64,000 nt of DNA from Dongia mobilis (lineage in GTDB: Bacteria > Pseudomonadota > Alphaproteobacteria > Dongiales > Dongiaceae). Under the pieces are notes generated by a model, which saw only the letters and a program-made list of their open reading frames with translations, ran no database searches and was not told the origin of the DNA. This document shows, piece after piece, positions 34,327 to 42,273 of this stretch. The stretch lies in NCBI RefSeq assembly GCF_004363235.1, contig NZ_SNYW01000006.1, positions 850,065 through 914,064 of the forward strand, in the 5' to 3' direction. The first letter of the stretch is position 1. Each line of letters starts with the position of its first letter. The translations under genes and the position numbers were made by a program.

Positions 34327-35277
34327 ATGGGCTCTGAATCCGGCGCCAAGGCGCCCTGGAACGTCAGGTTGCGCGCGTGGTGGGATGGGGTCGATCTGCC
34401 CGTCGCCGGGACTGCGACTGCGGCCAAGGAGGCCGAGGCGGAACGGACGCCGGCGACTGATCCCCGCATCCCGCCGCTGCAGGAATGGGAAACCGAGGAC
34501 ATCCGCATCCAGCAGCAGGTCTGGGGCCAGGGTTACTGCCGGCCGGGCGGCGACGATCATGTCCTCGGCCTCGCCAAGCCCTTCGCCCTCAACCCCTCGC
34601 TGACGGTGATGGAATTCGGCTCAGGCCTCGGTGGCGGCACGCGTGCCCTGGTCAACGAATTCGGGGTCTGGGTCAGCGGGCTGGAACCGGTCGGCAAGCT
34701 GGCGCGGGCGGCCAAGGAAATGTCGATCCGGGCCGGGCTCGAGAAAAAGGCCGATATCATTCGTTTCGACCCGGAAGGCTACGAGCCGAAGCCATCCTCG
34801 GTCGACTGCATCCTGTCCTCCGAATCGCTTTTTCTGATTGAGGACAAGCTGAAGCTGCTGAAAACCTTCGAGCGCTGCCTGAAACCGCGCGGGCAGCTTT
34901 CGCTGACCGATTTCGTGCGCCGCGACGACCTGGCCGCAGACGATCCGCAATTGGCCGGACTCGGACCGGAGCCCGACATGCCGGCCTATTTCTGCAGCGG
35001 GGCGGATTATGTCCGCTGGTTGCGCGAACTCAATTTCGATCTCCGGGTCAATGAGGACATCACCGAGCGCTATCGCAAGATGATCATGGATGGCTGGGTG
35101 GATTTTACCCAGGCCGGCGGCGAACGGGCGGCCCATGCCCGCGCCATGCCCCAGCCACTGGTCAAGGAAGTGGAATTGTGGACCAGGCGGGTCGCCGCCA
35201 TGGATGCGGGCGCCCTTAAAGTCATGCGCTACTACGCGATCAAGCTCGGCGGCTCCAAGCTGATGTCCAATTGGTAG
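34327..35277 (+). CDS. Class I SAM-dependent methyltransferase
   Basis: A 316-residue enzyme. The SAM-binding motif I VMEFGSGLGGGTRAL is at about residues 94-108, the acidic end of strand 2 is GLEP, and the post-motif segment is DCILSSESLFLIED. The layout resembles small-molecule N-methyltransferases such as those for phosphoethanolamine or glycine, but the acceptor is unknown. The first 50 residues are Ala- and Glu-rich and probably flexible. It is transcribed alone, ahead of rpmJ. Confidence 0.8.
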   Translation: MGSESGAKAPWNVRLRAWWDGVDLPVAGTATAAKEAEAERTPATDPRIPPLQEWETEDIRIQQQVWGQGYCRPGGDDHVLGLAKPFALNPSLTVMEFGSGLGGGTRALVNEFGVWVSGLEPVGKLARAAKEMSIRAGLEKKADIIRFDPEGYEPKPSSVDCILSSESLFLIEDKLKLLKTFERCLKPRGQLSLTDFVRRDDLAADDPQLAGLGPEPDMPAYFCSGADYVRWLRELNFDLRVNEDITERYRKMIMDGWVDFTQAGGERAAHARAMPQPLVKEVELWTRRVAAMDAGALKVMRYYAIKLGGSKLMSNW

Positions 35278-35323
35278 AAAAATTATTATTCTTATCAATA
35301 AGTTGGCTAGAATTCGCCAGTGG

Positions 35324-35352
35324 TTGACACTGTCCGTCTGGGTCACTATGTT
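35324..35352 (+). promoter_or_regulatory. Sigma-70 promoter of rpmJ
   Basis: TTGACA at 35324-35329 and TATGTT at 35347-35352 are separated by exactly 17 bases, placing a start site about 35 bases before the rpmJ ATG. The -35 is a perfect consensus. Confidence 0.8.
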
Positions 35353-35394
35353 GCGCCACCATTTCAGACTCGTTGTTTCTCAAGGAACCGGACC

Positions 35395-35520
35395 ATGAAG
35401 GTTGTTAATTCACTGAAATCGGCCAAGGCGCGGCACAAGGACTGCCGCATCGTGCGCCGCAAGGGCCGGGTCTATGTGATCAACAAGACCAATCCGCGCT
35501 TCAAGGCGCGCCAGGGCTGA
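35395..35520 (+). CDS. rpmJ: Ribosomal protein bL36, zinc-free form
   Basis: A 41-residue basic ribosomal protein beginning [11 protein letters not shown] and ending NPRFKARQG. Only one Cys remains of the CxxC-Cx-H zinc ribbon of the canonical protein, so this is the C-minus paralogue type usual in alphaproteobacteria. The ribosome site AAGGAA precedes the ATG, and the gene has its own consensus promoter and a strong terminator. Confidence 0.97.
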   Translation: MKVVNSLKSAKARHKDCRIVRRKGRVYVINKTNPRFKARQG

Positions 35521-35614
35521 TGGGCTTGCCCGTCACCGGCCAAGGATTGGGCCGCCAGGACTAGCCAATTGACTGGTCCGGCGCGTTGATCGAGCTGGAC
35601 CCGATTTGAAGATC

Positions 35615-35653
35615 AGGAACCGCGCGTGGCGCTTGCCCGCGCGGTTCCTTTTT
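35615..35653 (+). terminator. Rho-independent terminator after rpmJ
   Basis: A 12-bp stem AGGAACCGCGCG with its exact complement around an 11-base loop, followed by five T residues. It ends 17 bases before the glcD start, separating the two units. Confidence 0.9.
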
Positions 35654-35669
35654 GCGCTATAGAGGTGGC

Positions 35670-37157
35670 ATGTTGATGCCGCCGCCAGACCAAGCCGCGC
35701 TCGCAGCGGCACCCCGTTTCGCCGCCGCCCTGCGTGAGGCCCTGGGGCCGGCTGGCGTCATCACCGATCCCGTCGCCCTGCGCCCCTATGAAAGCGATGG
35801 CCTCACCGCCTATCGCCAGGTGCCGCTCGCCGTCGCCCTGCCGCGCTCGACGGCAGAGGTTGCGGCGGCTCTGCGCATCGCCCATGAATCCGGCATCAAG
35901 GTGGTGCCGCGCGGCTCCGGCACCTCACTCTCGGGCGGGGCGCTGCCGCTGGCCGACGGGCTGCTGCTTGGCCTCGGCAAGCTCAACCGGATTCTCGAGA
36001 TCGACCTGCCCAATCGCTGCGCCGTGGTGCAGCCGGGCGTCACCAATCTCGCCATCAGTCACGCGGTGGCGGCCGATGGCTATTATTACGCGCCCGATCC
36101 TTCCAGCCAGATCGCCTGCTCGATCGGCGGCAATGTGGCGGAAAATTCGGGCGGCGTGCATTGCCTGAAATACGGCCTCACCACCAACAATCTGCTGGGG
36201 CTCGAGATCGTGCTCATCACCGGCGAGGTGCTGCGCATCGGCGGCCGGCATCTCGATGCCGGGCTCTATGACATCCTCGGCCTGATGACCGGTTCCGAAG
36301 GTCTGCTCGGTGTCGTCACCGAGGTGACCGTGCGCCTCCTCAAGAAGCCGGAGACGGCGCGTGCCATGATGGCGGGCTTTGCCAGCAGCGAGGCGGCGGG
36401 GGCGGCGGTCGCCGCCATCATCGGCGCCGGCATCATCCCGGCCGGCATGGAAATGATGGACCGGCCGGCGATCCACGCCGCCGAGGATTTTGTCCATGCC
36501 GGTTATCCGCTGGAAGCCGAGGCCCTGCTGATCGTCGAACTCGACGGGCCGAAGGTCGAGGTCGATGACCTCATCGCGCGGGTCGGTGCCATCGTCGCCT
36601 CCCATGGCGGCAGCGGCCTGCGGGTGAGCGAGAGCGAGGCGGAGCGTCTTACCATCTGGGCCGGGCGCAAGGCGGCCTTCCCGGCGGTGGGCCGCATCTC
36701 GCCCGATTACTACTGCATGGACGGCACCATTCCGCGCGGGCGCCTGCCCGAGGTGCTGCGCCGCATGACGCAGCTTTCCGCGCAATACGGCCTGCGTGTC
36801 GCCAATGTGTTTCATGCCGGCGACGGCAATCTGCACCCGCTTATCCTCTATGATGCCAATAAGCCGGGCGAGCTTGAAGCCGCCGAGGCCTTTGGCTCCG
36901 ATATCCTGCGCCTCTGCGTCGAGGTGGGTGGCGTGCTGACCGGCGAGCATGGTGTCGGCGTCGAGAAGCGCGACCTGATGCCGACGATGTTCGGCGAGGT
37001 CGACCTCAACCAGCAGCAGCGCGTCAAATGCGCCTTCGATGCCGATTTGCTGCTCAATCCCGGCAAGGTCTTCCCCACTCTCCGTCGCTGCGCCGAACTG
37101 GGCGCCATGCATGTCAGGGGCGGACAATTGCCGCATCCCGATTTGCCGCGGTTCTGA
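35670..37157 (+). CDS. glcD: Glycolate oxidase subunit GlcD (FAD)
   Basis: A 495-residue FAD-linked oxidase of the vanillyl-alcohol-oxidase fold that oxidises glycolate (or D-lactate) to glyoxylate with GlcE and GlcF. The PCMH FAD motif is VVPRGSGTSLSGGALP at about residues 77-92, and the C-terminal FAD-linked oxidase domain ends GEHGVGVEKRDLM. ATG at 35670 has AGAGG before it. It is the first gene of glcDEF, with two bases between its stop and the glcE ATG. Confidence 0.92.
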   Translation: MLMPPPDQAALAAAPRFAAALREALGPAGVITDPVALRPYESDGLTAYRQVPLAVALPRSTAEVAAALRIAHESGIKVVPRGSGTSLSGGALPLADGLLLGLGKLNRILEIDLPNRCAVVQPGVTNLAISHAVAADGYYYAPDPSSQIACSIGGNVAENSGGVHCLKYGLTTNNLLGLEIVLITGEVLRIGGRHLDAGLYDILGLMTGSEGLLGVVTEVTVRLLKKPETARAMMAGFASSEAAGAAVAAIIGAGIIPAGMEMMDRPAIHAAEDFVHAGYPLEAEALLIVELDGPKVEVDDLIARVGAIVASHGGSGLRVSESEAERLTIWAGRKAAFPAVGRISPDYYCMDGTIPRGRLPEVLRRMTQLSAQYGLRVANVFHAGDGNLHPLILYDANKPGELEAAEAFGSDILRLCVEVGGVLTGEHGVGVEKRDLMPTMFGEVDLNQQQRVKCAFDADLLLNPGKVFPTLRRCAELGAMHVRGGQLPHPDLPRF

Positions 37158-37159
37158 CC

Positions 37160-38371
37160 ATGCAGGTACTCAACCCGACGACCGAGGCGGAACTCGGCGA
37201 GATGGTGGCAGCGGCCCACGCCGCCGACGCGCCGCTCGAGATCGCGGGGCAAGGCAGCAAGGCGGATTGGGGCAGGGCGGTGGCGTTGCCGACGCGGCTT
37301 TGCCTCGCCGGGCTTGCCGGCATCCGCGACTATGCGCCGGCCGAACTGGTGCTGACCGCCGGCGCCGGGACAAGCCTGCGCGACATCCGCCGCGCCGTCG
37401 CGTCGGAAGGCCAGCATCTCGCCTTCGAGCCTCCTGATCTCGGCCCGCTCTTCGGCAAGGCGCCGGACGATTCCACCATCGGCGGTGTCATCGCCACCAA
37501 TCTCAGCGGGTCGCGGCGACCCTTTGCCGGCGCCGCGCGCGACTTCTTTCTCGGCTTTCGCGCCGTCAATGGTCGCGGCGAGCTGTTCAAGGCCGGTGGC
37601 AAGGTGGTCAAGAACGTGACCGGCTATGACCTGCCGAAGCTGCTGGCCGGCTCCTTCGGCACGCTGGGTGCCATGGCCGAGGTAACGCTGAAGATCGTGC
37701 CGGCGCCGGAGACCAGCCTGTCTCTGGTCCTCATCGGCCAGGACCTCGTGGCGGCGCAGGCGGCGATGACGGCGGCGCTCGGCAGCAATGCGGATCCGAC
37801 CGGCGCCGTCTATCTGCCGGATGGCATGGCTGGACATCACCCGAGCCTTGCCGGCCATGTCGGCGCAGGGTCCGCGACGGTGCTGCGCCTCGAAGGGTCG
37901 GCGGCGTCCATCGCCTATCGTCGCGGCGAGTTGGAGAGGATATGCGCTGGCCCCAGCATGTATCTGGACCACCATGAATCCACCGCCTTCTGGATCGAAT
38001 GCGGCGCACTGCAGGCCCTGCTGCCGATGCGCGACGCGGCCATCTGGCTCCTCTCCGTGCCGCCGGCCGGTGGGGCCGATGTGGTGCTGGCGCTCCGGCG
38101 GCTTCTGCCGGATTGCCGCTACATGATGGATTGGGGCGGCGGCCGCATCTGGCTGGCGGTGCCGGGCACCGCGCCCGACGCGCATGGCAGCGCCATCCGC
38201 GGCGTCCTGGTTGACGGCGGCCACGCAACCCTGATCCGTGCCGGTCAACAGCAGCGCGGCGGCGACCATGTCTTCCAGCCGGAGGCGCCGATCGACCTGT
38301 TGCGCCGCCTGCGCCGCTCCTTCGATCCCAAATGCCTCTTCAACCGCGGTCGCCTGCATTCGGAATTGTGA
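37160..38371 (+). CDS. glcE: Glycolate oxidase subunit GlcE (FAD-binding)
   Basis: A 403-residue second FAD-binding subunit of membrane-associated glycolate oxidase. It has the PCMH fold with EIAGQGSKADWG near residue 27 and TIGGVIATNLSGSRRP near residue 106, and lacks the longer catalytic C-domain of GlcD. It is packed between glcD and glcF with spacers of two and four bases. Confidence 0.92.
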   Translation: MQVLNPTTEAELGEMVAAAHAADAPLEIAGQGSKADWGRAVALPTRLCLAGLAGIRDYAPAELVLTAGAGTSLRDIRRAVASEGQHLAFEPPDLGPLFGKAPDDSTIGGVIATNLSGSRRPFAGAARDFFLGFRAVNGRGELFKAGGKVVKNVTGYDLPKLLAGSFGTLGAMAEVTLKIVPAPETSLSLVLIGQDLVAAQAAMTAALGSNADPTGAVYLPDGMAGHHPSLAGHVGAGSATVLRLEGSAASIAYRRGELERICAGPSMYLDHHESTAFWIECGALQALLPMRDAAIWLLSVPPAGGADVVLALRRLLPDCRYMMDWGGGRIWLAVPGTAPDAHGSAIRGVLVDGGHATLIRAGQQQRGGDHVFQPEAPIDLLRRLRRSFDPKCLFNRGRLHSEL

Positions 38372-38375
38372 CACC

Positions 38376-39662
38376 ATGCAGACCAGCTTCACTGCCGCCC
38401 AGCTTGCCGATCCGGATATCGCCGCCGCCGACCGCATCCTGCGCAATTGCGTGCATTGCGGCTTCTGCACGGCGACCTGTCCCACCTATGTAACGCTGGG
38501 CGACGAGAATGATTCGCCGCGCGGGCGCATCTATCTGGTCAAGAACATGCTGGAGGCGGAAGCGGCACCCGACGCGGTGCTGACCAAACATATCGACCGC
38601 TGCCTCACCTGCCTTTCCTGCATGACGACCTGCCCGTCGGGGGTCGACTACATGCATCTCGTCGACATCGCCCGGGTGCGGATCGAGGAACAATTCGTGC
38701 GGCCGCTGCCGGACCGCCTGCTGCGCCGCCTGCTGGCCTTCCTGCTGCCGCGCCCGGGCTTATTCCGCCTGGCGCTCAGGGGCGGCATGCTGGCCCGGGC
38801 CTTTGGTGTCGCCAGTCTGCTCCGGGGCAGACTGCGCGCGCTCCTCGATCTGCTGCCGCAGCGCTTGCCTTCGGCGGCGGCTACGGACCGGCCCGGTATT
38901 TTCGGAGCCGCAGGCGTGCGGCGTGGTCGCGTCGCCCTGCTGGCAGGCTGCGCGCAGCCGGTGCTCGATCCCGGCATCAATGCCGCCGCCATCCGCCTCC
39001 TCAACCGCGCCGGGATCGAAGTCGTGGTGGCGAAAGGGGCGGGCTGCTGCGGCGCGCTCACCCAGCATATGGGGCGGGAACACGAGGCGCGGGAAACCGC
39101 GCGCCGCAATCTCCACGCCTGGGCGGCCGAGGCGGACGGCGCCGGGCTCGACGCCATCCTGGTGACGACGTCGGGCTGTGGCACCACGCTCAAGGATTAC
39201 GGCCATCTCTTTCGCGGCGATCGCGACGAGAAGCTGGCCCGGCGCATCGCCGGCCTCGCCCGCGATGTCAGCGAATACCTCGCCGAGATCAAACTGCCGC
39301 CGACGACCAATGCCTCAGGCTTGAAGGTCGCCTATCACGCCGCCTGCTCGCTGCAGCACGGCCAGCGCGTGCGCGAGGCGCCGAAGGACCTGCTGCGCGC
39401 CGCCGGCTTCGAGCTTTGCGAGATCGCCGAATCGCATCTCTGCTGCGGCTCGGCCGGCACCTACAATCTGCTGCAGCCGGAGATCGCCGGCCAGCTGCGC
39501 GCTCGCAAGATCGCCAATATCAGGGAGACCGGCGCCGATTTGGTCAGTGCCGGCAATATCGGCTGCCTGCAGCAATTGCGCGGCGGCCTCGACCGGCCGG
39601 TCGTCCATACCGTGCAATTGCTCGACTGGGCCACCGGCGGCCCGAAACCGTCCGGATTGTAG
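38376..39662 (+). CDS. glcF: Glycolate oxidase iron-sulfur subunit GlcF
   Basis: A 428-residue electron-transfer subunit. Two ferredoxin-type 4Fe-4S motifs are visible, CVHCGFCTATCP and CLTCLSCMTTCP, followed by the paired cysteine-rich CCG domains (GAGCCGAL and SHLCCGSAG). It passes electrons from GlcDE toward the quinone pool. It closes the glcDEF operon; no GlcC-type regulator or permease is adjacent. Confidence 0.93.
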   Translation: MQTSFTAAQLADPDIAAADRILRNCVHCGFCTATCPTYVTLGDENDSPRGRIYLVKNMLEAEAAPDAVLTKHIDRCLTCLSCMTTCPSGVDYMHLVDIARVRIEEQFVRPLPDRLLRRLLAFLLPRPGLFRLALRGGMLARAFGVASLLRGRLRALLDLLPQRLPSAAATDRPGIFGAAGVRRGRVALLAGCAQPVLDPGINAAAIRLLNRAGIEVVVAKGAGCCGALTQHMGREHEARETARRNLHAWAAEADGAGLDAILVTTSGCGTTLKDYGHLFRGDRDEKLARRIAGLARDVSEYLAEIKLPPTTNASGLKVAYHAACSLQHGQRVREAPKDLLRAAGFELCEIAESHLCCGSAGTYNLLQPEIAGQLRARKIANIRETGADLVSAGNIGCLQQLRGGLDRPVVHTVQLLDWATGGPKPSGL

Positions 39663-39669
39663 CTGGCGC

Positions 39670-40770
39670 CTAGGCTGCTTCGCGGGCGGCGCCGGCGAGG
39701 CCTCGCCGCGTGCGGTCGAGAACGTCCATCGCCCGTGCGATGACGGCTTCCTTCCAGGCCGCGGTATCGGTGTAGAACGCGTCGCGGATCTGCCGCTTGA
39801 TGCGGCGGCCGAGCTCGCTCTCGAGATCGCCGTGGATGTGCAGCCAGTTGTCCGCGCGCACGGCCTGGGTCATTTCCGGGACCGAGACCGTGCCGTATTC
39901 CAGCGTGATGCCGGTGATCGCGGTCCGCGGCAGGGCGGCATTGACGCCAAGCTGGGTGTCGCCGGTGACGGCCGTCGAGGTGGAGGAGCCGTCATCGATC
40001 ATCGTTGCCTCGCTGCCGAACCAGTCGCGCACGCGGCCTGCGCCGGGAAGGTTGCCGAAATGGTTCGAGATGATTTCGCCATAGCCGCTGGGACCAAGGC
40101 CGGTATGGAGGTCGATGAAGGCGGCGTACCGCGCGCTGTCGGCAAAGGGCGCCAGGATCGTCAACAGGGTCCGGTGCGACCAGTTGGGCGCATTGCCGCC
40201 ATAAAAGACCCCTTCCTTGTCCCAGTACTGGCCGTTCATGATGGCAGCCTGCAGATCGATCGCCGAATGCCGCGCGGCATAGTCGGCCAGTTTCGCTTCC
40301 GCCACGGCAAGCGTGGCGTCGTCCCAGGCAGGCGGGCAGATATAGTCGCGCAACTCGCGATAGCCGGGGTTTTCCGGATAGGGCTTGGTGTGATCGATGA
40401 AATTGCGGTTAAGGTCGATATTGTCCTCATTCACCCGCCTGACCCAGGCAAAGCCATGGGGATTGATGGCATGGATCAGCAGCACGGCGGTATCGGCCGG
40501 CAGATCGGCGAAGCGCCGTTCGGCCAGCCAGGCTGTCTGGATCGCCGAGCCGCAGAAGCCCTCGACGCCATGCGTCGCCGACATGGCGATCAGCAGATGC
40601 GGTGCATCCGGCCGGCCAATGAGGGCGGTGTCGGTCGCCAGTTCGCCGCCATCGGGGCCCAGAGTCGGATTGACATGTGCTGCGGCCACGGCGCCATGGG
40701 CCCGCGCAGCGGCAAGGAACTTGTCACGGGCCTCGGCATAGGTGGCGGAGAAATGGGGGACGGCACGCAT
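39670..40770 (-). CDS. DUF2817 (M14-like carboxypeptidase) protein
   Basis: A 366-residue protein resembling zinc carboxypeptidases of the M14 clan. The likely metal site includes SATHGVEGFCGSA (His and Glu) and IDLHTGLG, and the substrate-binding NRNF is in NIDLNRNFIDH. Members are called DUF2817 and are predicted amidohydrolases or peptidases; no substrate is known. It converges with glcF, the stops being eight bases apart, and is divergent from the secreted TPR protein. Confidence 0.82.
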   Translation of the reverse strand: MRAVPHFSATYAEARDKFLAAARAHGAVAAAHVNPTLGPDGGELATDTALIGRPDAPHLLIAMSATHGVEGFCGSAIQTAWLAERRFADLPADTAVLLIHAINPHGFAWVRRVNEDNIDLNRNFIDHTKPYPENPGYRELRDYICPPAWDDATLAVAEAKLADYAARHSAIDLQAAIMNGQYWDKEGVFYGGNAPNWSHRTLLTILAPFADSARYAAFIDLHTGLGPSGYGEIISNHFGNLPGAGRVRDWFGSEATMIDDGSSTSTAVTGDTQLGVNAALPRTAITGITLEYGTVSVPEMTQAVRADNWLHIHGDLESELGRRIKRQIRDAFYTDTAAWKEAVIARAMDVLDRTRRGLAGAAREAA

Positions 40771-40854
40771 GGTCGGAAACTCGCTCGCTGGTGTATCGGA
40801 TGGCCGGCGGGAAGGGTATGCCCCGTGCCCGGATTGCTGCTAGACTACACGGCC

Positions 40855-41445
40855 ATGAAGCGGTTTCGGAACCCGGTTTTGGCGGCGTTGCTGGCTGGCG
40901 GGGCATGCCTCTCCGGCATGGCGGCAGGCTTTTCTGCGGCCATGCCAGCCTGGGCCGACCAGACCGATCCGCGCCTCAATCCGCTGTTCGAACGCCTGCG
41001 CGCGACCGAAAGCCCGGAACCGGCGCGGCTGGTCGAACTCATGATCTGGCGTTTCTGGACCGAGAGCGGCAGTGCCGAAATCGACGATCTGATGTCGGCA
41101 GGAGCGGCGGCGATGGAGCAGGGCGATTTTGCCGAAGCCCGCAACCTGCTCGACCAGGTGATTGCGGCGCGGCCAACCTTCGCCGAGGCCTGGAATCGCC
41201 GCGCCACGATGTTCTACCTGGCCGGCGATTATCCGGCCTCGCTCGCCGATATCGAGCATGTGCTGGAACTGGAGCCGCGCCATTTCGGCGCCCTTTCCGG
41301 CCTCGGCCTGGTCAATCTCGCCCTGGGCAGGGAGGAGGCGGCGCTGGATGCCTTTGGCCGCGTGCTCGCCCTCTATCCAGCCAACGAGGCGGCGCGCAGC
41401 AACCGCGACGCGATCGAACGGCAGTTGAAGGAACGCGACATCTGA
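40855..41445 (+). CDS. Secreted TPR protein
   Basis: A 196-residue exported protein with a signal peptide (MKRFRNPVLAALLAGG, cleavage near residue 35 at AWA). The mature part contains about three tetratricopeptide units between residues 80 and 185, with typical spacing of Ala, Gly and Tyr (AEAWNRRATMFYLAGDYPAS). TPRs mediate protein-protein contact. Its TGA overlaps the ATG of the next gene by one base, so it is probably a partner of the HExxH protein that follows. Confidence 0.8.
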   Translation: MKRFRNPVLAALLAGGACLSGMAAGFSAAMPAWADQTDPRLNPLFERLRATESPEPARLVELMIWRFWTESGSAEIDDLMSAGAAAMEQGDFAEARNLLDQVIAARPTFAEAWNRRATMFYLAGDYPASLADIEHVLELEPRHFGALSGLGLVNLALGREEAALDAFGRVLALYPANEAARSNRDAIERQLKERDI

Positions 41446-42152
41446 TGCCGGCAATCTTGCGCGTCCTCCTGCTGCTTGTTCTTCCCGTTCTTTCGCCGTT
41501 GCTGCCAGCCATGGCGCGGGCCGAAGGGTGCGGCCCGGCGCCGGGCGAGCCGCAAGTGGAAGTGCGGCTGGAAACCCAGGCGACGAAACTCGACCGCGGC
41601 CGGGGCCTGCGTGCGCTGATCGACGACCCGTCATTCGCGCATCTGCGCAGCGACGCCTTTCCCTACACCCTCGGCGTGACGCAGATGAGCCTCGCCGGCG
41701 GTCTCAACATGAATATCAGCGGCGATCCGCGCGACGGTGGCACCTATTGCTGGTCGGCAAAATCCATCGAGATTTCCCTGCGCGCCAGCAATACCGTCTA
41801 CATCGCCGGCGAAATACCGCGCGACGGTTGTCTCTGGCGCGAGGTGCGGCAACACGAGGATCGGCATGTCGCGGTGAACCGCGCGTTCTTTCCGAGGCTT
41901 GCCGAATTGATCCGTCCGGCGCTGCTGGATATCAGCCGGCGGACGATTTCGGCATCCTCTGCCGATGCGGCAAAGGCCTTCTTCGGCAAGGCCGTCAATG
42001 ACGCCATCGACGCGGCGCAGCGTGACTTCGAGGCGGCGATCAACGAATACCATGGCGACATCGACACCCCGGAAGAGTATGGCCGCGTCAGCAATGCCTG
42101 CGGGGAGACGGAAATGCGCGCCATCCTGACCCGCGCCGGGCTCTTGCGATAG
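41445..42152 (+). CDS. Secreted protein with HExxH metalloprotease-like motif
   Basis: A 235-residue exported protein: signal peptide residues 1-26 (ARA cleavage), mature protein with paired Cys (29, 102, 129). The segment WREVRQHEDRHVAVNR contains H137-E138-x2-H141, the zinc-binding signature of zincin metallopeptidases. The layout, with a beta-rich domain before the motif and helices after, recalls DUF922-type predicted proteases, but the family is not certain. It is translationally coupled (TGATG) to the TPR protein. Confidence 0.7.
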   Translation: MPAILRVLLLLVLPVLSPLLPAMARAEGCGPAPGEPQVEVRLETQATKLDRGRGLRALIDDPSFAHLRSDAFPYTLGVTQMSLAGGLNMNISGDPRDGGTYCWSAKSIEISLRASNTVYIAGEIPRDGCLWREVRQHEDRHVAVNRAFFPRLAELIRPALLDISRRTISASSADAAKAFFGKAVNDAIDAAQRDFEAAINEYHGDIDTPEEYGRVSNACGETEMRAILTRAGLLR

Positions 42153-42185
42153 CCGGGAATCCGCGCCTCGTCGTCGATTGACCGC

Positions 42186-42213
42186 TTGAGCGGCAATTCG
42201 GCGCCGGTTTATC
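42186..42213 (+). promoter_or_regulatory. Possible tdm promoter
   Basis: TTGAGC and TTTATC with a 16-base spacer. If used, transcription would start near 42220, which agrees with translation from 42274. The spacer contains CAATTCGGC, which matches part of the shared element near gntR. Confidence 0.3.
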
Positions 42214-42273
42214 ATCATGGCACGGGTTTTTCTGGGTGGCCGGCAGGGTCCGGCGGCCATGGCGAGGAAGCCG

